DNA of 10,716 bases from Porticoccaceae bacterium. GTDB lineage: Bacteria > Pseudomonadota > Gammaproteobacteria > Pseudomonadales > Porticoccaceae. Position 1 is the stretch's first letter; every line of letters begins with the position of its first letter. A program made the position numbers and the translations under genes. This document shows, one piece after another, positions 1 through 6,469 of the stretch. Below the pieces are notes generated by a model. The model searched no databases. It was not told the origin of the DNA and saw only the letters and a program-made list of their open reading frames with translations. The stretch is taken from NCBI GenBank assembly GCA_002701765.1, contig NZXB01000053.1, positions 1 through 10,716 on the forward strand, in the 5' to 3' direction.

Positions 1-572
1 CAATCGGGCTCGTAGTAACTGGGAAAATACACTGGATTGGCGCGGGGCTTGCTGCTTTGATTCCACTTTTGAAGTGGGTAATCGTTTGGGGCTGGCGCGC
101 CCTTCCGCTACTTCGAATGTTTGGCTTTTCCAAGCAAATCCCCTCTCAATTCAGAACCAAGAGTCTATTCGTTACGATAAATTTTGCCAGTCAAGACATA
201 GATGGTGAAATTTTGACTGGAACATTTGAGGGAAAACGACTTAGTGAGTTAACCATAGAAGAATTGCGACTCTTAGCTGACGAGTGGAGAGAAAATGACA
301 AAGAGTCCTTTATTCTGCTGCAAAGTTACATACTTCGGACCCGCGACAACAGTGGTTTTGAAGGGTCATCATACAGTGCAACAAAACCAGATATCTCGGA
401 ACTCACGCAAACAGAAGCACTGGAAATACTTGGCTTGGATCCTGATGCGACTAAGAGCCAAGTGCAAAAAGCACATAAGCGACTGATCCAAAGGTTGCAT
501 CCCGATCGCGGAGGAAGCGATTACTTGGCAGCTAAAATTAATGCCGCAAAAGACAAACTGACATCACGTTGA
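1..572 (+). CDS. Membrane-anchored DnaJ-domain (J-domain) protein, 5' end outside window
   Basis: The reading frame is open from the left edge (first full codon at base 3), so about 189 C-terminal residues are present and the true start lies upstream. The N-terminal part seen here is hydrophobic (VTGKIHWIGAGLAALIPLLK, then a Trp/Leu-rich stretch), which indicates a membrane segment. This layout is typical of small proteobacterial J-proteins with an N-terminal membrane anchor and a C-terminal J domain. The J domain occupies the last ~55 residues, from TQTEALEILGLDPDATKSQV onward, and its HPD tripeptide, which stimulates Hsp70 (DnaK) ATPase, is encoded at 498-506. The rest of the J domain after HPD is short, as in the Pam18/TIM14-like subtype. 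Likely role: inner-membrane co-chaperone recruiting DnaK; the client is unknown. A TTG at 57 is an in-frame codon, not a convincing start. Confidence 0.85.
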   Translation, partial: IGLVVTGKIHWIGAGLAALIPLLKWVIVWGWRALPLLRMFGFSKQIPSQFRTKSLFVTINFASQDIDGEILTGTFEGKRLSELTIEELRLLADEWRENDKESFILLQSYILRTRDNSGFEGSSYSATKPDISELTQTEALEILGLDPDATKSQVQKAHKRLIQRLHPDRGGSDYLAAKINAAKDKLTSR

Positions 573-697
573 CCTATATGAGAAAACCTAACCGTCAGTT
601 AGCTGGTAAATATGCCTTGGTTTGACTCACTAATTAAATGAATATACCTGCCCAACTATTCATAGGAGTCTTCAAAAACTCGATTGATCTATTATGT

Positions 698-712
698 TGA
701 CTGAACCAGTCA
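698..712. repeat. Perfect inverted repeat, 6-bp arms, 3-nt loop
   Basis: TGACTG-AAC-CAGTCA, the tightest hairpin in the gene-free stretch. Three GC pairs in a 6-bp stem would form a modest hairpin. There is no U-tract on either strand. Function unknown. Confidence 0.4.
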
Positions 713-756
713 GATATCAAGTCACAAGTTAGCGGGTGTCTTAGAGTCAAACTGCT

Positions 757-778
757 TAAGTCTGTTACGAAAGACTTA
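757..778. repeat. Perfect inverted repeat, 7-bp arms, 8-nt loop
   Basis: TAAGTCT, then gttacgaa, then AGACTTA. A symmetrical dyad that could be a hairpin or a regulator site. No flanking T-run. Function unknown. Confidence 0.4.
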
Positions 779-877
779 TCCAGACTTTTAAATTTTTCGC
801 GAATTAGATGCCGATAGTCAAGAGCCTATATATTCTAAAAATTGAGAGCGATAATGCCCCCAGATTTCGAAAATCAA

Positions 878-1132
878 TTAATCAGGAGTTAGATCTTCAG
901 GGCGAGAGAGCCCCTTGATTGACGCATAGCAAAGTATTAAATCGACATTACCAATGACTTTTTCTTTTATTTCAAGATATGGCATATAAGGCCATTCAAT
1001 GTCATCAACAACATCATAATCCGCGGCAATTTTGTGTATACCGTCAAAATAATTACCTGCCTGAAAGTTTTTTACACAAATATTCTGAGTTGTCACTCTG
1101 AATCCCGCAGACCTATGTTTGGCGATCCGCAC
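878..1132 (-). pseudogene. Short ORF resembling the C-terminal part of a family 2 glycosyltransferase (possible gene remnant)
   Basis: An 84-codon minus-strand frame whose only upstream start is a GTG at 1132 with no Shine-Dalgarno; an in-frame TGA lies four codons further upstream (1142-1144). The segment VTTQNICVKN followed by YFDGIHKIAADYDVVDDI resembles the part of GT2 glycosyltransferases (WcaA-like) where an H-Q-.-.-F/Y-.-+ stretch precedes a F/YD..-KIAADYD-LL core. The later KGLSR could correspond to the L/F-GG-.S near the C-terminal end of such proteins. If so, the N-terminal Rossmann-like half (with the DxD motif) is missing and was not found in the 120 bp between this ORF and dapE. 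This is pattern memory, not an alignment. It could instead be a small unknown gene or a chance ORF. Nothing suggests it is expressed. Confidence 0.35.
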
Positions 1133-1240
1133 AAAAAAATGTCAGAAGATTTAATCAAAATGGAAATAAGAAAAGTATATTAAAAAATCATTCTGGCCAG
1201 AGTAACAAATGCTAATTACAATTGAATTCCGATATAAAAA

Positions 1241-1247
1241 AGGAAAG
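1241..1247 (+). promoter_or_regulatory. Ribosome binding site deciding the dapE start
   Basis: AGGAAAG, 4 nt before the ATG at 1252. It favours this start over the in-frame TTG at 1222, and family length agrees. Confidence 0.65.
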
Positions 1248-1251
1248 TTGC

Positions 1252-2388
1252 ATGCCATCTGACTCTACCACCCTCGAACTAGCTCGAGCTCTCATTTCGC
1301 GGCCGTCAATTACACCCAAAGATGAGGGATGCCAAGAAATTATAATAAATAGACTGCAGAATATTGGTTTCGATGTGACTCGACTCGATTACGGAGATGT
1401 AAAAAATTTTTGGGCTATTCGGGGTAATAGTGGTCCTATATTTTGTTTTGCTGGCCACACCGATGTTGTCCCTATTGGCGATGAAAGCAGTTGGGAGTTC
1501 AACCCTTTCAAACCCACGGTCCACAAGGGATTACTCTATGGTCGAGGGGCAGCAGATATGAAAGGTTCTCTTGCAGCAATGGTCGTTGCAACTGAACGTT
1601 ACTTTTCCTCGAGTACTACCCACAAATTTCGAATAGCCTTTCTAATTACTAGTGATGAAGAGGGAGAGGCAATAAATGGAACCCGGCGAGTTGTTGAGTG
1701 GTTGCAAAAACGAGAACTGCTCCCCAAATGGTGTGTTGTTGGCGAGCCTTCCAGTGCCAAGAATCTAGCTGATACTATAAAAAATGGGCGTCGAGGATCC
1801 CTTGGGTGTGTGTTAACCATTCACGGTATCCAAGGGCATGTGGCTTATCCACATCTAGCCAACAATCCCATTCATCAAGCCATGCCGGCATTGCAACATC
1901 TAATCGACGAAAAATGGGATGAGGGTAACAAAGATTTCCCACCCACGACCTTGCAAATATCTAATATTATGGCCGGATCAGGAGCGGTTAATGTAATCCC
2001 AGGCAAGCTAATCGTCAGATTTAATTTTAGATTTTCTACGGAACTCTCTGAACAAATTTTGAAAGACCGTACGTCCAGCATCATGAATGAGCATGGATTG
2101 AATCATGAGTTAGACTGGCAATTAACAGGTAAACCTTTTTTAACGAAGTGGGGTCCGCTAGTCGAAACAGCCAGCAATTCTATATCGAATGTAGTGGGTT
2201 ACAGACCTCAATTATCCACCGAAGGTGGAACCTCAGATGCAAGATTCATTGCGCCTATGGGTACCGAGGTCATCGAGCTTGGTCCTGTAAATAAAACCAT
2301 TCATAAAGTTAATGAACATGTGCGTGTAACCGATCTAGAAAAACTAACAGATATATACCAAGACCTCCTAGCACGCTTGATCATCTAA
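1252..2388 (+). CDS. dapE: Succinyl-diaminopimelate desuccinylase
   Basis: Cytoplasmic di-zinc hydrolase that converts N-succinyl-LL-2,6-diaminopimelate to LL-diaminopimelate and succinate, in the lysine and peptidoglycan precursor pathway. The ATG at 1252 is chosen because AGGAAAG (1241-1247) sits just upstream and the resulting 378 aa matches the family (E. coli 375). A longer frame from a TTG at 1222 lacks support. M20 peptidase motifs are all present: GHTDVVP with H69 and D71, GRGAADMKGS with bridging D102, DEEGEA with E136/E137, VGEPSS with E165, the GHVAYPH dimerisation-domain motif with H196, and NKTIHKVNE with H351. Each ligand is offset by +2 from the H. influenzae numbering, so catalysis should be intact. 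The gene converges with rsmJ across a 19-bp gap. dapA lies about 3 kb away on the other strand, so the two pathway genes are near each other but not in one operon. Confidence 0.97.
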   Translation: MPSDSTTLELARALISRPSITPKDEGCQEIIINRLQNIGFDVTRLDYGDVKNFWAIRGNSGPIFCFAGHTDVVPIGDESSWEFNPFKPTVHKGLLYGRGAADMKGSLAAMVVATERYFSSSTTHKFRIAFLITSDEEGEAINGTRRVVEWLQKRELLPKWCVVGEPSSAKNLADTIKNGRRGSLGCVLTIHGIQGHVAYPHLANNPIHQAMPALQHLIDEKWDEGNKDFPPTTLQISNIMAGSGAVNVIPGKLIVRFNFRFSTELSEQILKDRTSSIMNEHGLNHELDWQLTGKPFLTKWGPLVETASNSISNVVGYRPQLSTEGGTSDARFIAPMGTEVIELGPVNKTIHKVNEHVRVTDLEKLTDIYQDLLARLII

Positions 2389-2407
2389 AAAGTTTGAGCA
2401 AAGTTCA

Positions 2408-3244
2408 TTAATGGGGAGATGGTGATATTACAAATATATCAAAACGAGTCGTTTTACCCCGGATTGAATAGCTTGGCGGATGGTTGTCAAGATACTGTGC
2501 CCTGAGAGGTCGTTTCACTACCACGCGATATCGGGCTTTTTTAAGAGCCAATCTAAGCAAACTAGGCGCATCGTCATCCATCCCTACAATGCTATGAAAT
2601 GCCTGCATTTCCTTTCTCACTGCCGCGGATTTACGACGTTTTTGGTACATCGGATCGAGATAAATTACATCAGTTAAACCGGCATAAGTGCTAAGGAAGT
2701 TATCTCCATCCATATAAATAATCATCATTCGGTTTACAATATCTTTGATATCATAATCAAAAGTCCCGTAATCCGTGGCTCGTTCAAAACCGTTTTCAAG
2801 CAAGCTATAAATAACTGGATTACGCTCCACAAGCGTGACGAGGCAACCCAGTGAGGCGAGGATAAAGGCGTCATTTCCTAAACCCGCCGTTAAATCTGTG
2901 ACTTGAGGTCTAAAGTTCTTGTTGACACCAATAGCTCTTGCAATCGCTTCTTTTTTGATCCCACCTGAAAAACGCCTATACGCCAAACTTTTGCTTAAAA
3001 AATCACTGAAAATTGCTCCATGCTGTTTTAGACCTAAACACTTTAAACAAACTAGTGTGTCTCCAAACTCGATATAATAGCGCCTTCCCTTTTTAAGGTA
3101 CTCGTCTACATCCGTCTCGTTAAAGTCATTTCTATAATCCAAGCTTAGCCGTTCTGATAACGCTCTAGCTTTAGTTGCTAATTGAACATTAATACATAGA
3201 ATGAAAGCAATGTTATCGAAGTGCCCTCCAGCTACCAGATTCAT
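2408..3244 (-). CDS. rsmJ: 16S rRNA (guanine-1516-N2)-methyltransferase
   Basis: SAM-dependent enzyme (YhiQ/RsmJ family) that methylates N2 of G1516 in 16S rRNA of the small subunit. Family motifs appear in order: GAIFSDF (77-83), AYRRFSGG (88-95), SAM-binding DLTAGLGNDAF (117-127), VERNP (139-143), catalytic-type YLDPMY (195-200; E. coli has DPMF here), KSAAVRKEM (205-213), VVVKRP (241-246) and RFDI (267-270). At 278 aa it is longer than E. coli RsmJ (250), mainly at the N terminus and around 155-175. No clear Shine-Dalgarno precedes the ATG at 3244, so the start could lie slightly downstream, but no better ATG precedes the conserved core. It converges with dapE, and its upstream side is the 475-bp AT-rich region with DnaA boxes, which must hold its promoter. 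Confidence 0.92.
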   Translation of the reverse strand: MNLVAGGHFDNIAFILCINVQLATKARALSERLSLDYRNDFNETDVDEYLKKGRRYYIEFGDTLVCLKCLGLKQHGAIFSDFLSKSLAYRRFSGGIKKEAIARAIGVNKNFRPQVTDLTAGLGNDAFILASLGCLVTLVERNPVIYSLLENGFERATDYGTFDYDIKDIVNRMMIIYMDGDNFLSTYAGLTDVIYLDPMYQKRRKSAAVRKEMQAFHSIVGMDDDAPSLLRLALKKARYRVVVKRPLRAQYLDNHPPSYSIRGKTTRFDIFVISPSPH

Positions 3245-3373
3245 AGAGTTATTAAACTATTTGTTATATTTACTTCGTCTAATTTAAAAATAAGAACCAT
3301 AGTCAGAAACCGATAAAATGAAAAGGGGGGTCGATACTATAACTGCTTTAGCTATGTAACCCATCCAAACAAT

Positions 3374-3382
3374 TTATTCACA
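3374..3382 (+). promoter_or_regulatory. DnaA box (TTATTCACA)
   Basis: Matches TTWTNCACA exactly on the + strand. It lies 5 bp from the next box and in opposite orientation to it. Confidence 0.55.
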
Positions 3383-3387
3383 TATAT

Positions 3388-3396
3388 TGTGGATAA
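3388..3396 (-). promoter_or_regulatory. DnaA box, perfect high-affinity form (TTATCCACA on the minus strand)
   Basis: TGTGGATAA on the + strand is the reverse complement of TTATCCACA, the same sequence as E. coli R1/R4. Flanked by boxes 5 bp away on one side and 3 bp away on the other. Confidence 0.65.
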
Positions 3397-3399
3397 CTT

Positions 3400-3408
3400 T
3401 GTGCATAA
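3400..3408 (-). promoter_or_regulatory. DnaA box (TTATGCACA on the minus strand)
   Basis: TGTGCATAA on the + strand matches TTWTNCACA in the same orientation as the preceding box, with a 3-bp gap (12-bp repeat period). Such tight tandems allow cooperative DnaA binding in known origins. Confidence 0.55.
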
Positions 3409-3524
3409 TCTATTTAGAATACGATGCGAGACCTGTAAAACAAAGGTCCTGACTTAAATTGATCAATTATTGACCAATTAATAAAGATGTTTAAAATCAG
3501 TTAGTTATGTTCTCTCAAATAAAC

Positions 3525-3537
3525 AATCAATGACTTA
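3525..3537 (+). promoter_or_regulatory. IHF-type site
   Basis: AATCAATGACTTA matches the consensus WATCAANNNNTTR at every defined position, within A/T-rich flanks. In E. coli oriC an IHF site bends DNA between DnaA boxes. Here it lies between the triple cluster and the degenerate box at 3578. A match by chance in AT-rich DNA is possible. Confidence 0.4.
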
Positions 3538-3577
3538 TGACGATTTTTTGACAGTTTTATAAGAAACATCAAGTATC

Positions 3578-3586
3578 TGTGGACAA
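3578..3586 (-). promoter_or_regulatory. Degenerate DnaA box (TTGTCCACA on the minus strand)
   Basis: TGTGGACAA on the + strand differs from the perfect TTATCCACA box at one position. Low-affinity boxes of this kind occur in origins. On its own it would carry little weight. Confidence 0.3.
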
Positions 3587-3672
3587 TAAAATGTTCATTG
3601 TAAAAAAAATTGAAAAAATAGCAAAAACTTATTGCGCTATACAATTTATCGTGCTACGCGGCCTTACTACTT

Positions 3673-3713
3673 TTGCAATTTATATTTTTCGATAAATTTT
3701 AGTAATATTGCAA
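3673..3713. repeat. Nested AT-rich inverted repeats beyond the MBL gene stop
   Basis: Two dyads are nested: TTGCAAT (3673-3679)/ATTGCAA (3707-3713), and inside it AATTTAT (3677-3683)/ATAAATT (3692-3698) with an 8-nt loop. Read on the minus strand they lie 7-47 bp beyond the stop codon of the MBL hydrolase. They could help end that transcript, but the stems have almost no GC pairs and there is no convincing terminal U-run, so this is not called a terminator. Confidence 0.35.
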
Positions 3714-3719
3714 GGTCAT

Positions 3720-4478
3720 CTAGTTCAACTCGAGCCATCCGCTTGTCTTATCCTGATGGGCGAAATGTATAGCATTTAGATCAATGCAGGTATTCTCTAT
3801 ACTCTCCACTATTCGGTCGATGCTATTATTCTTGTCACTGATATGCCCAAATATTAGCTGCTGCAGTCGGGTCTGATCAATTGCCTTCAAAAATTCGGCT
3901 ACCTGACTATTTTCAAGGTGCCCCCATTTACTGTCAATCCGCCTTTTAAGGTGAGAAGGGTAAGGTCCCGATCGAAGCATCTCTTTGTCATAGTTAGCCT
4001 CCAATAGCAAACCATCGCATATTTTATATTGCTCAACTATATATTTCGTAAAATGCCCTAAATCCGTAAGTATTCCGAGGCATAACGTCTTATTTGTAAA
4101 AATGTACTGAACGGGATCCGCCGCATCATGAGGAATTGGTACAGGAGTAATAGTTAAATCTCCGATGCTAAATTGATGATGATTTTCAATTAAGCGAAAT
4201 AGATCTGTAGTTTTATAACTGATAGCTCGTTTAGAGCCAACGGTGAGAAATACTGGAAGACTATACTTTGTGGCCAACGCCATGACGCCCATCCAATGAT
4301 CATGATGTTCATGCGTCACAAGAATGGCATCTAATTCATTCCCCGACAAACCCAAATGATTCAACCTACTAATGATTTGTTTAAGCGAAAATCCGCAATC
4401 AACCATAATACATGTTGACTCAGTTTTAATAATGGTCGAGTTGCCCCCGCTACCACTCCCCAGAGAAGCAAACTTCAT
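3720..4478 (-). CDS. MBL-fold metallo-hydrolase (YycJ/PhnP-like, COG1235)
   Basis: A 252-residue metallo-beta-lactamase-fold protein starting MKFASLGSGSGGNS, the signature opening of the YycJ-type branch. Metal ligands are complete: THEHHDH (H56, H58, D60, H61), H117 in IPHDAAD, D139 in LTDLGH and H212 in FGHIS. WGHLEN (185-190) and HISDKNN (212-218) are the family's later H-L-.-N and H-.-S-.-.-NN motifs. It is expected to be a cytoplasmic di-metal hydrolase or nuclease/phosphodiesterase; the substrate is not established and no signal peptide is seen. It follows bamC with an 11-bp gap, so it is the last gene of a dapA-bamC-MBL unit. In Pseudomonas-like genomes purC comes next, but here the coding run stops and the AT-rich DnaA-box region follows. 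Confidence 0.9.
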   Translation of the reverse strand: MKFASLGSGSGGNSTIIKTESTCIMVDCGFSLKQIISRLNHLGLSGNELDAILVTHEHHDHWMGVMALATKYSLPVFLTVGSKRAISYKTTDLFRLIENHHQFSIGDLTITPVPIPHDAADPVQYIFTNKTLCLGILTDLGHFTKYIVEQYKICDGLLLEANYDKEMLRSGPYPSHLKRRIDSKWGHLENSQVAEFLKAIDQTRLQQLIFGHISDKNNSIDRIVESIENTCIDLNAIHFAHQDKTSGWLELN

Positions 4479-4489
4479 AAATCAAAATC

Positions 4490-5518
4490 CTAAGAGAGAT
4501 TGCTGCGCAGCAAACCCAACAGACGCAACGATTCCGAATCAACAAGTTGTTCGCCATTATGATCCCTTAGTTTAACTTTCACATAATCTTTAGTGCGCTC
4601 GATGAGAATTCGATAGTTGGATTCGAGAATTTTCTGCTTCTTGCGACCTCCAAACAGGCGCTTAAAAAAGCCTGCTTCTTCCTCTAACTCGGGAGTATAA
4701 TTCACATAGATAAGGCCTTCGGTCCTATTTTTGTCCACTATTGAAAAACCACCGCGCGATGCCGAATAATTAACTGATGCCCAACATCGATCGTAATTAA
4801 GAGCGATGCTAATGTATGCTTCCTCCGCGTCGCCAGACGAAATAGCTACTTTTGCGTCACCACCGATTTTTTGGGCCAAGAGAGAAACCTGCGAATAGTT
4901 GGTCGTCGAAGCCAGGTCATTAGCGAGCATCTCCAACATATCCTCCTCTCGATTATCATTATCGGAGAGGGCTGGCCAACTAACCATATCTTCGGCTGAT
5001 AGTGGGCTTTGCTGGTGTAATGCGGAAATTTCGGTACTGTTGAATTGAACCCCCGGCTCAATAATAAATCTAAACCTGTGGCTGTGATCCTCATCCGACT
5101 TAAAATTAATACCCGCGGTCTCAATAATGCCCGATGTACCGTCCGCAATGGCGGTGGGAATGCCGTTGCGACTTAAAATATTTCTAACACGAGGCCAAAC
5201 CTCACTAGGCGCCAAGTTAATGAGAACCCAACGTCTGTCTTCAAAGCTTTGGATCTTCACTACTTGTTCAAAATTATTTATCGAGGCCGGCTGAGGTCGC
5301 GGAACTTCGTAGTCATAAGTCAATTTTTCTAAACCCGATATCGGCGGGATAGGATATATCTGACCTATATTTGATTTGTCCATTCCATCAGGAATAATAA
5401 TTGGCTCGACCTCTTCGGACAATAAATAATCATTCGATCGATCTCTCAAACCTAACCAACCGCATCCAGCCAAACTTATACATAAAAGAGCAATCACAAA
5501 ACCTTTAATAGCTTTCAT
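4490..5518 (-). CDS. bamC: Outer membrane protein assembly factor BamC (lipoprotein)
   Basis: A 342-aa lipoprotein subunit of the BAM complex, which inserts beta-barrel proteins into the outer membrane. The signal peptide runs MKAIKGFVIALLCISLAGC with lipobox LAGC and lipidated Cys19. Residues after the Cys (Gly-Trp) contain no Asp at +2, consistent with outer-membrane sorting. An unstructured proline-rich segment (about 35-90) precedes the first helix-grip domain, which includes WVLINLAPSEVWPRV (97-111), a conserved BamC stretch; a second such domain fills the C-terminal third. Total length matches E. coli BamC (344). The start is the ATG at 5518 with GGGA upstream; a frame from TTG 5530 would only add four residues before the signal peptide. 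It lies 24 bp after dapA, the usual order dapA-bamC, and 11 bp before the MBL gene, so co-transcription is likely. Confidence 0.93.
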   Translation of the reverse strand: MKAIKGFVIALLCISLAGCGWLGLRDRSNDYLLSEEVEPIIIPDGMDKSNIGQIYPIPPISGLEKLTYDYEVPRPQPASINNFEQVVKIQSFEDRRWVLINLAPSEVWPRVRNILSRNGIPTAIADGTSGIIETAGINFKSDEDHSHRFRFIIEPGVQFNSTEISALHQQSPLSAEDMVSWPALSDNDNREEDMLEMLANDLASTTNYSQVSLLAQKIGGDAKVAISSGDAEEAYISIALNYDRCWASVNYSASRGGFSIVDKNRTEGLIYVNYTPELEEEAGFFKRLFGGRKKQKILESNYRILIERTKDYVKVKLRDHNGEQLVDSESLRLLGLLRSNLS

Positions 5519-5542
5519 ATTGTTTCCCAACCTAAATAGATT

Positions 5543-6427
5543 TTAATCAATATTAATCATGGCATCACGCATTGCGGTCTCAATTGCAGAAATATTAGAG
5601 GCAGACATAGAGGTAAGAGGCAGACGCAACACGTTTTCTATATATCCCATCCTAGACAAAGCCCATTTTACAGGAATAGGATTAGATTCCAGAAAAAGCG
5701 CCAAATGCAAAGCCCTTAGCTTTTGATCAATATTATCGGCCTCAGAGTCAGCACCCGATAGCGCAGCTCTGCACATTTCAGACATTAGTTTGGGCACAAT
5801 ATTTGCCGTAACCGAGATATTACCATGAGCCCCCGCGATCATTAATTGTTTGGCCGACACGTCATCTCCGGAATAAACAGAAAATCTAGACGGCGTTTGC
5901 GATATTAGGGCAGCACCTCGTTCAAGATCTCCAGTGGCATCTTTAATGCCACAAATATTAGCCAGTTTCGCTAATTCAAGCACAGTATCAGTCGACATAT
6001 CGCAAGCCGTTCTACCAGGAACGTTGTATAGAATCTGGGGGATATCGACCTCCTCGGCAATCGTCTTAAAATGCAGGTAAAGACCATATTGCGTAGGCTT
6101 ATTATAATAAGGAGTAACCAGCAGGCACGCATCCGCACCGACTTCTTTTGCCGTTCGCGTGAGTGCTACAGCTTCTCTTGTACAATTCGCACCTGTTCCC
6201 GCGATGACCGGCAAACGCCCATTCACATATTGCACAACAAAATCTATCACGCGTGAATGTTCATTCACATTCAGGGTTGCCGATTCCCCAGTTGTTCCAA
6301 CTGTTACAATACCATCTGTTCCTTGATCTACATGCCAATCGATCAATGATTTAAGCGAACCCCAATCGATATCATGTGAATTAACATGAAACGGGGTAAC
6401 CAAGGCCACCAAACTACCAGTAATCAT
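5543..6427 (-). CDS. dapA: 4-hydroxy-tetrahydrodipicolinate synthase
   Basis: First committed enzyme of the diaminopimelate/lysine pathway. It condenses pyruvate with aspartate semialdehyde through a Schiff base. The start is the ATG at 6427 behind GAGGGAGA (a TTG one codon earlier is not needed), giving 294 aa against 292 in E. coli. The TIM-barrel signatures are intact: VGTTGESATL with T45/T46, the VTPYYNKPTQ loop with Y107/Y108, LYNVPGRT with Y134 and R139, and the Schiff-base lysine K162 in GIKDATGD. All align with E. coli at +1 offset. The upstream lpxL ends 42 bp away on the same strand, and bamC follows after 24 bp. No lysine riboswitch or attenuator is visible in the short upstream gap. 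Confidence 0.97.
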   Translation of the reverse strand: MITGSLVALVTPFHVNSHDIDWGSLKSLIDWHVDQGTDGIVTVGTTGESATLNVNEHSRVIDFVVQYVNGRLPVIAGTGANCTREAVALTRTAKEVGADACLLVTPYYNKPTQYGLYLHFKTIAEEVDIPQILYNVPGRTACDMSTDTVLELAKLANICGIKDATGDLERGAALISQTPSRFSVYSGDDVSAKQLMIAGAHGNISVTANIVPKLMSEMCRAALSGADSEADNIDQKLRALHLALFLESNPIPVKWALSRMGYIENVLRLPLTSMSASNISAIETAMRDAMINID

Positions 6428-6469
6428 CAAACAATCTCCCTCATGTTAGTGCCAATTTTAACTCTACTC

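Larger units (their letters stand above)
573..877. other. Gene-free stretch with a series of small inverted repeats
   Basis: About 305 bp downstream of the J-protein gene without a credible ORF. Four short perfect inverted repeats lie in it: CTAAC/GTTAG (588-592/598-602), ATGAATA/TATTCAT (638-644/657-663), TGACTG/CAGTCA (698-703/707-712) and TAAGTCT/AGACTTA (757-763/772-778). Their centres are about 55-62 bp apart. None is followed by a clear run of T, so none is called as an intrinsic terminator. A structured transcript, protein-binding dyads or decayed sequence are all possible. Confidence 0.5.
3245..3719. other. AT-rich gene-free region with DnaA-box cluster, IHF consensus and A/T tracts; candidate replication origin or DnaA-binding locus
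   Basis: This 475-bp stretch between the rsmJ start and the stop of the MBL gene has no credible ORF. It contains three sites matching TTWTNCACA within 35 bp (3374-3408), a perfect WATCAANNNNTTR match (3525-3537), a one-mismatch DnaA box (3578-3586) and long A/T tracts, especially 3587-3640. DnaA boxes, an IHF site and an AT-rich unwinding element are the known parts of gammaproteobacterial oriC. Against this, only one GATC (3460-3463) was noticed, the usual neighbours (dnaA, rpmH, mnmG, parAB) are absent, and all genes immediately to the right point back towards the region. A hand count of + strand bases gives about 129 G to 171 C in rsmJ (2461-3180) and 133 G to 155 C in the MBL gene (3721-4440). 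That shift is in the right direction but too small to decide. Alternatives are a DnaA-titrating site, or DnaA control of rsmJ. Confidence 0.5.

Noticed and set aside
586..893. RYYYAAC-like core (586-592) and GTTRRRY-like core near 887-893 as an integron attC site
   Set aside because: The cores are about 300 bp apart with no internal L/R symmetry, no cassette array and no integrase, so the match is chance.
1222..1251. Extended dapE N terminus from TTG 1222
   Set aside because: The ten extra residues are absent from the family, and the Shine-Dalgarno AGGAAAG serves the ATG at 1252.
2389..2407. Bidirectional terminator between dapE and rsmJ
   Set aside because: The 19-bp gap contains no inverted repeat able to form a stem.
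2480..2677. 65-codon + strand ORF inside rsmJ
   Set aside because: It is the antisense of a well-supported rsmJ frame and has no recognisable protein features.
3430..3448. GACCT/AGGTC inverted repeat as a terminator or operator
   Set aside because: Only 5-bp arms with a 9-nt loop and no U-tract; expected by chance in a region this long.
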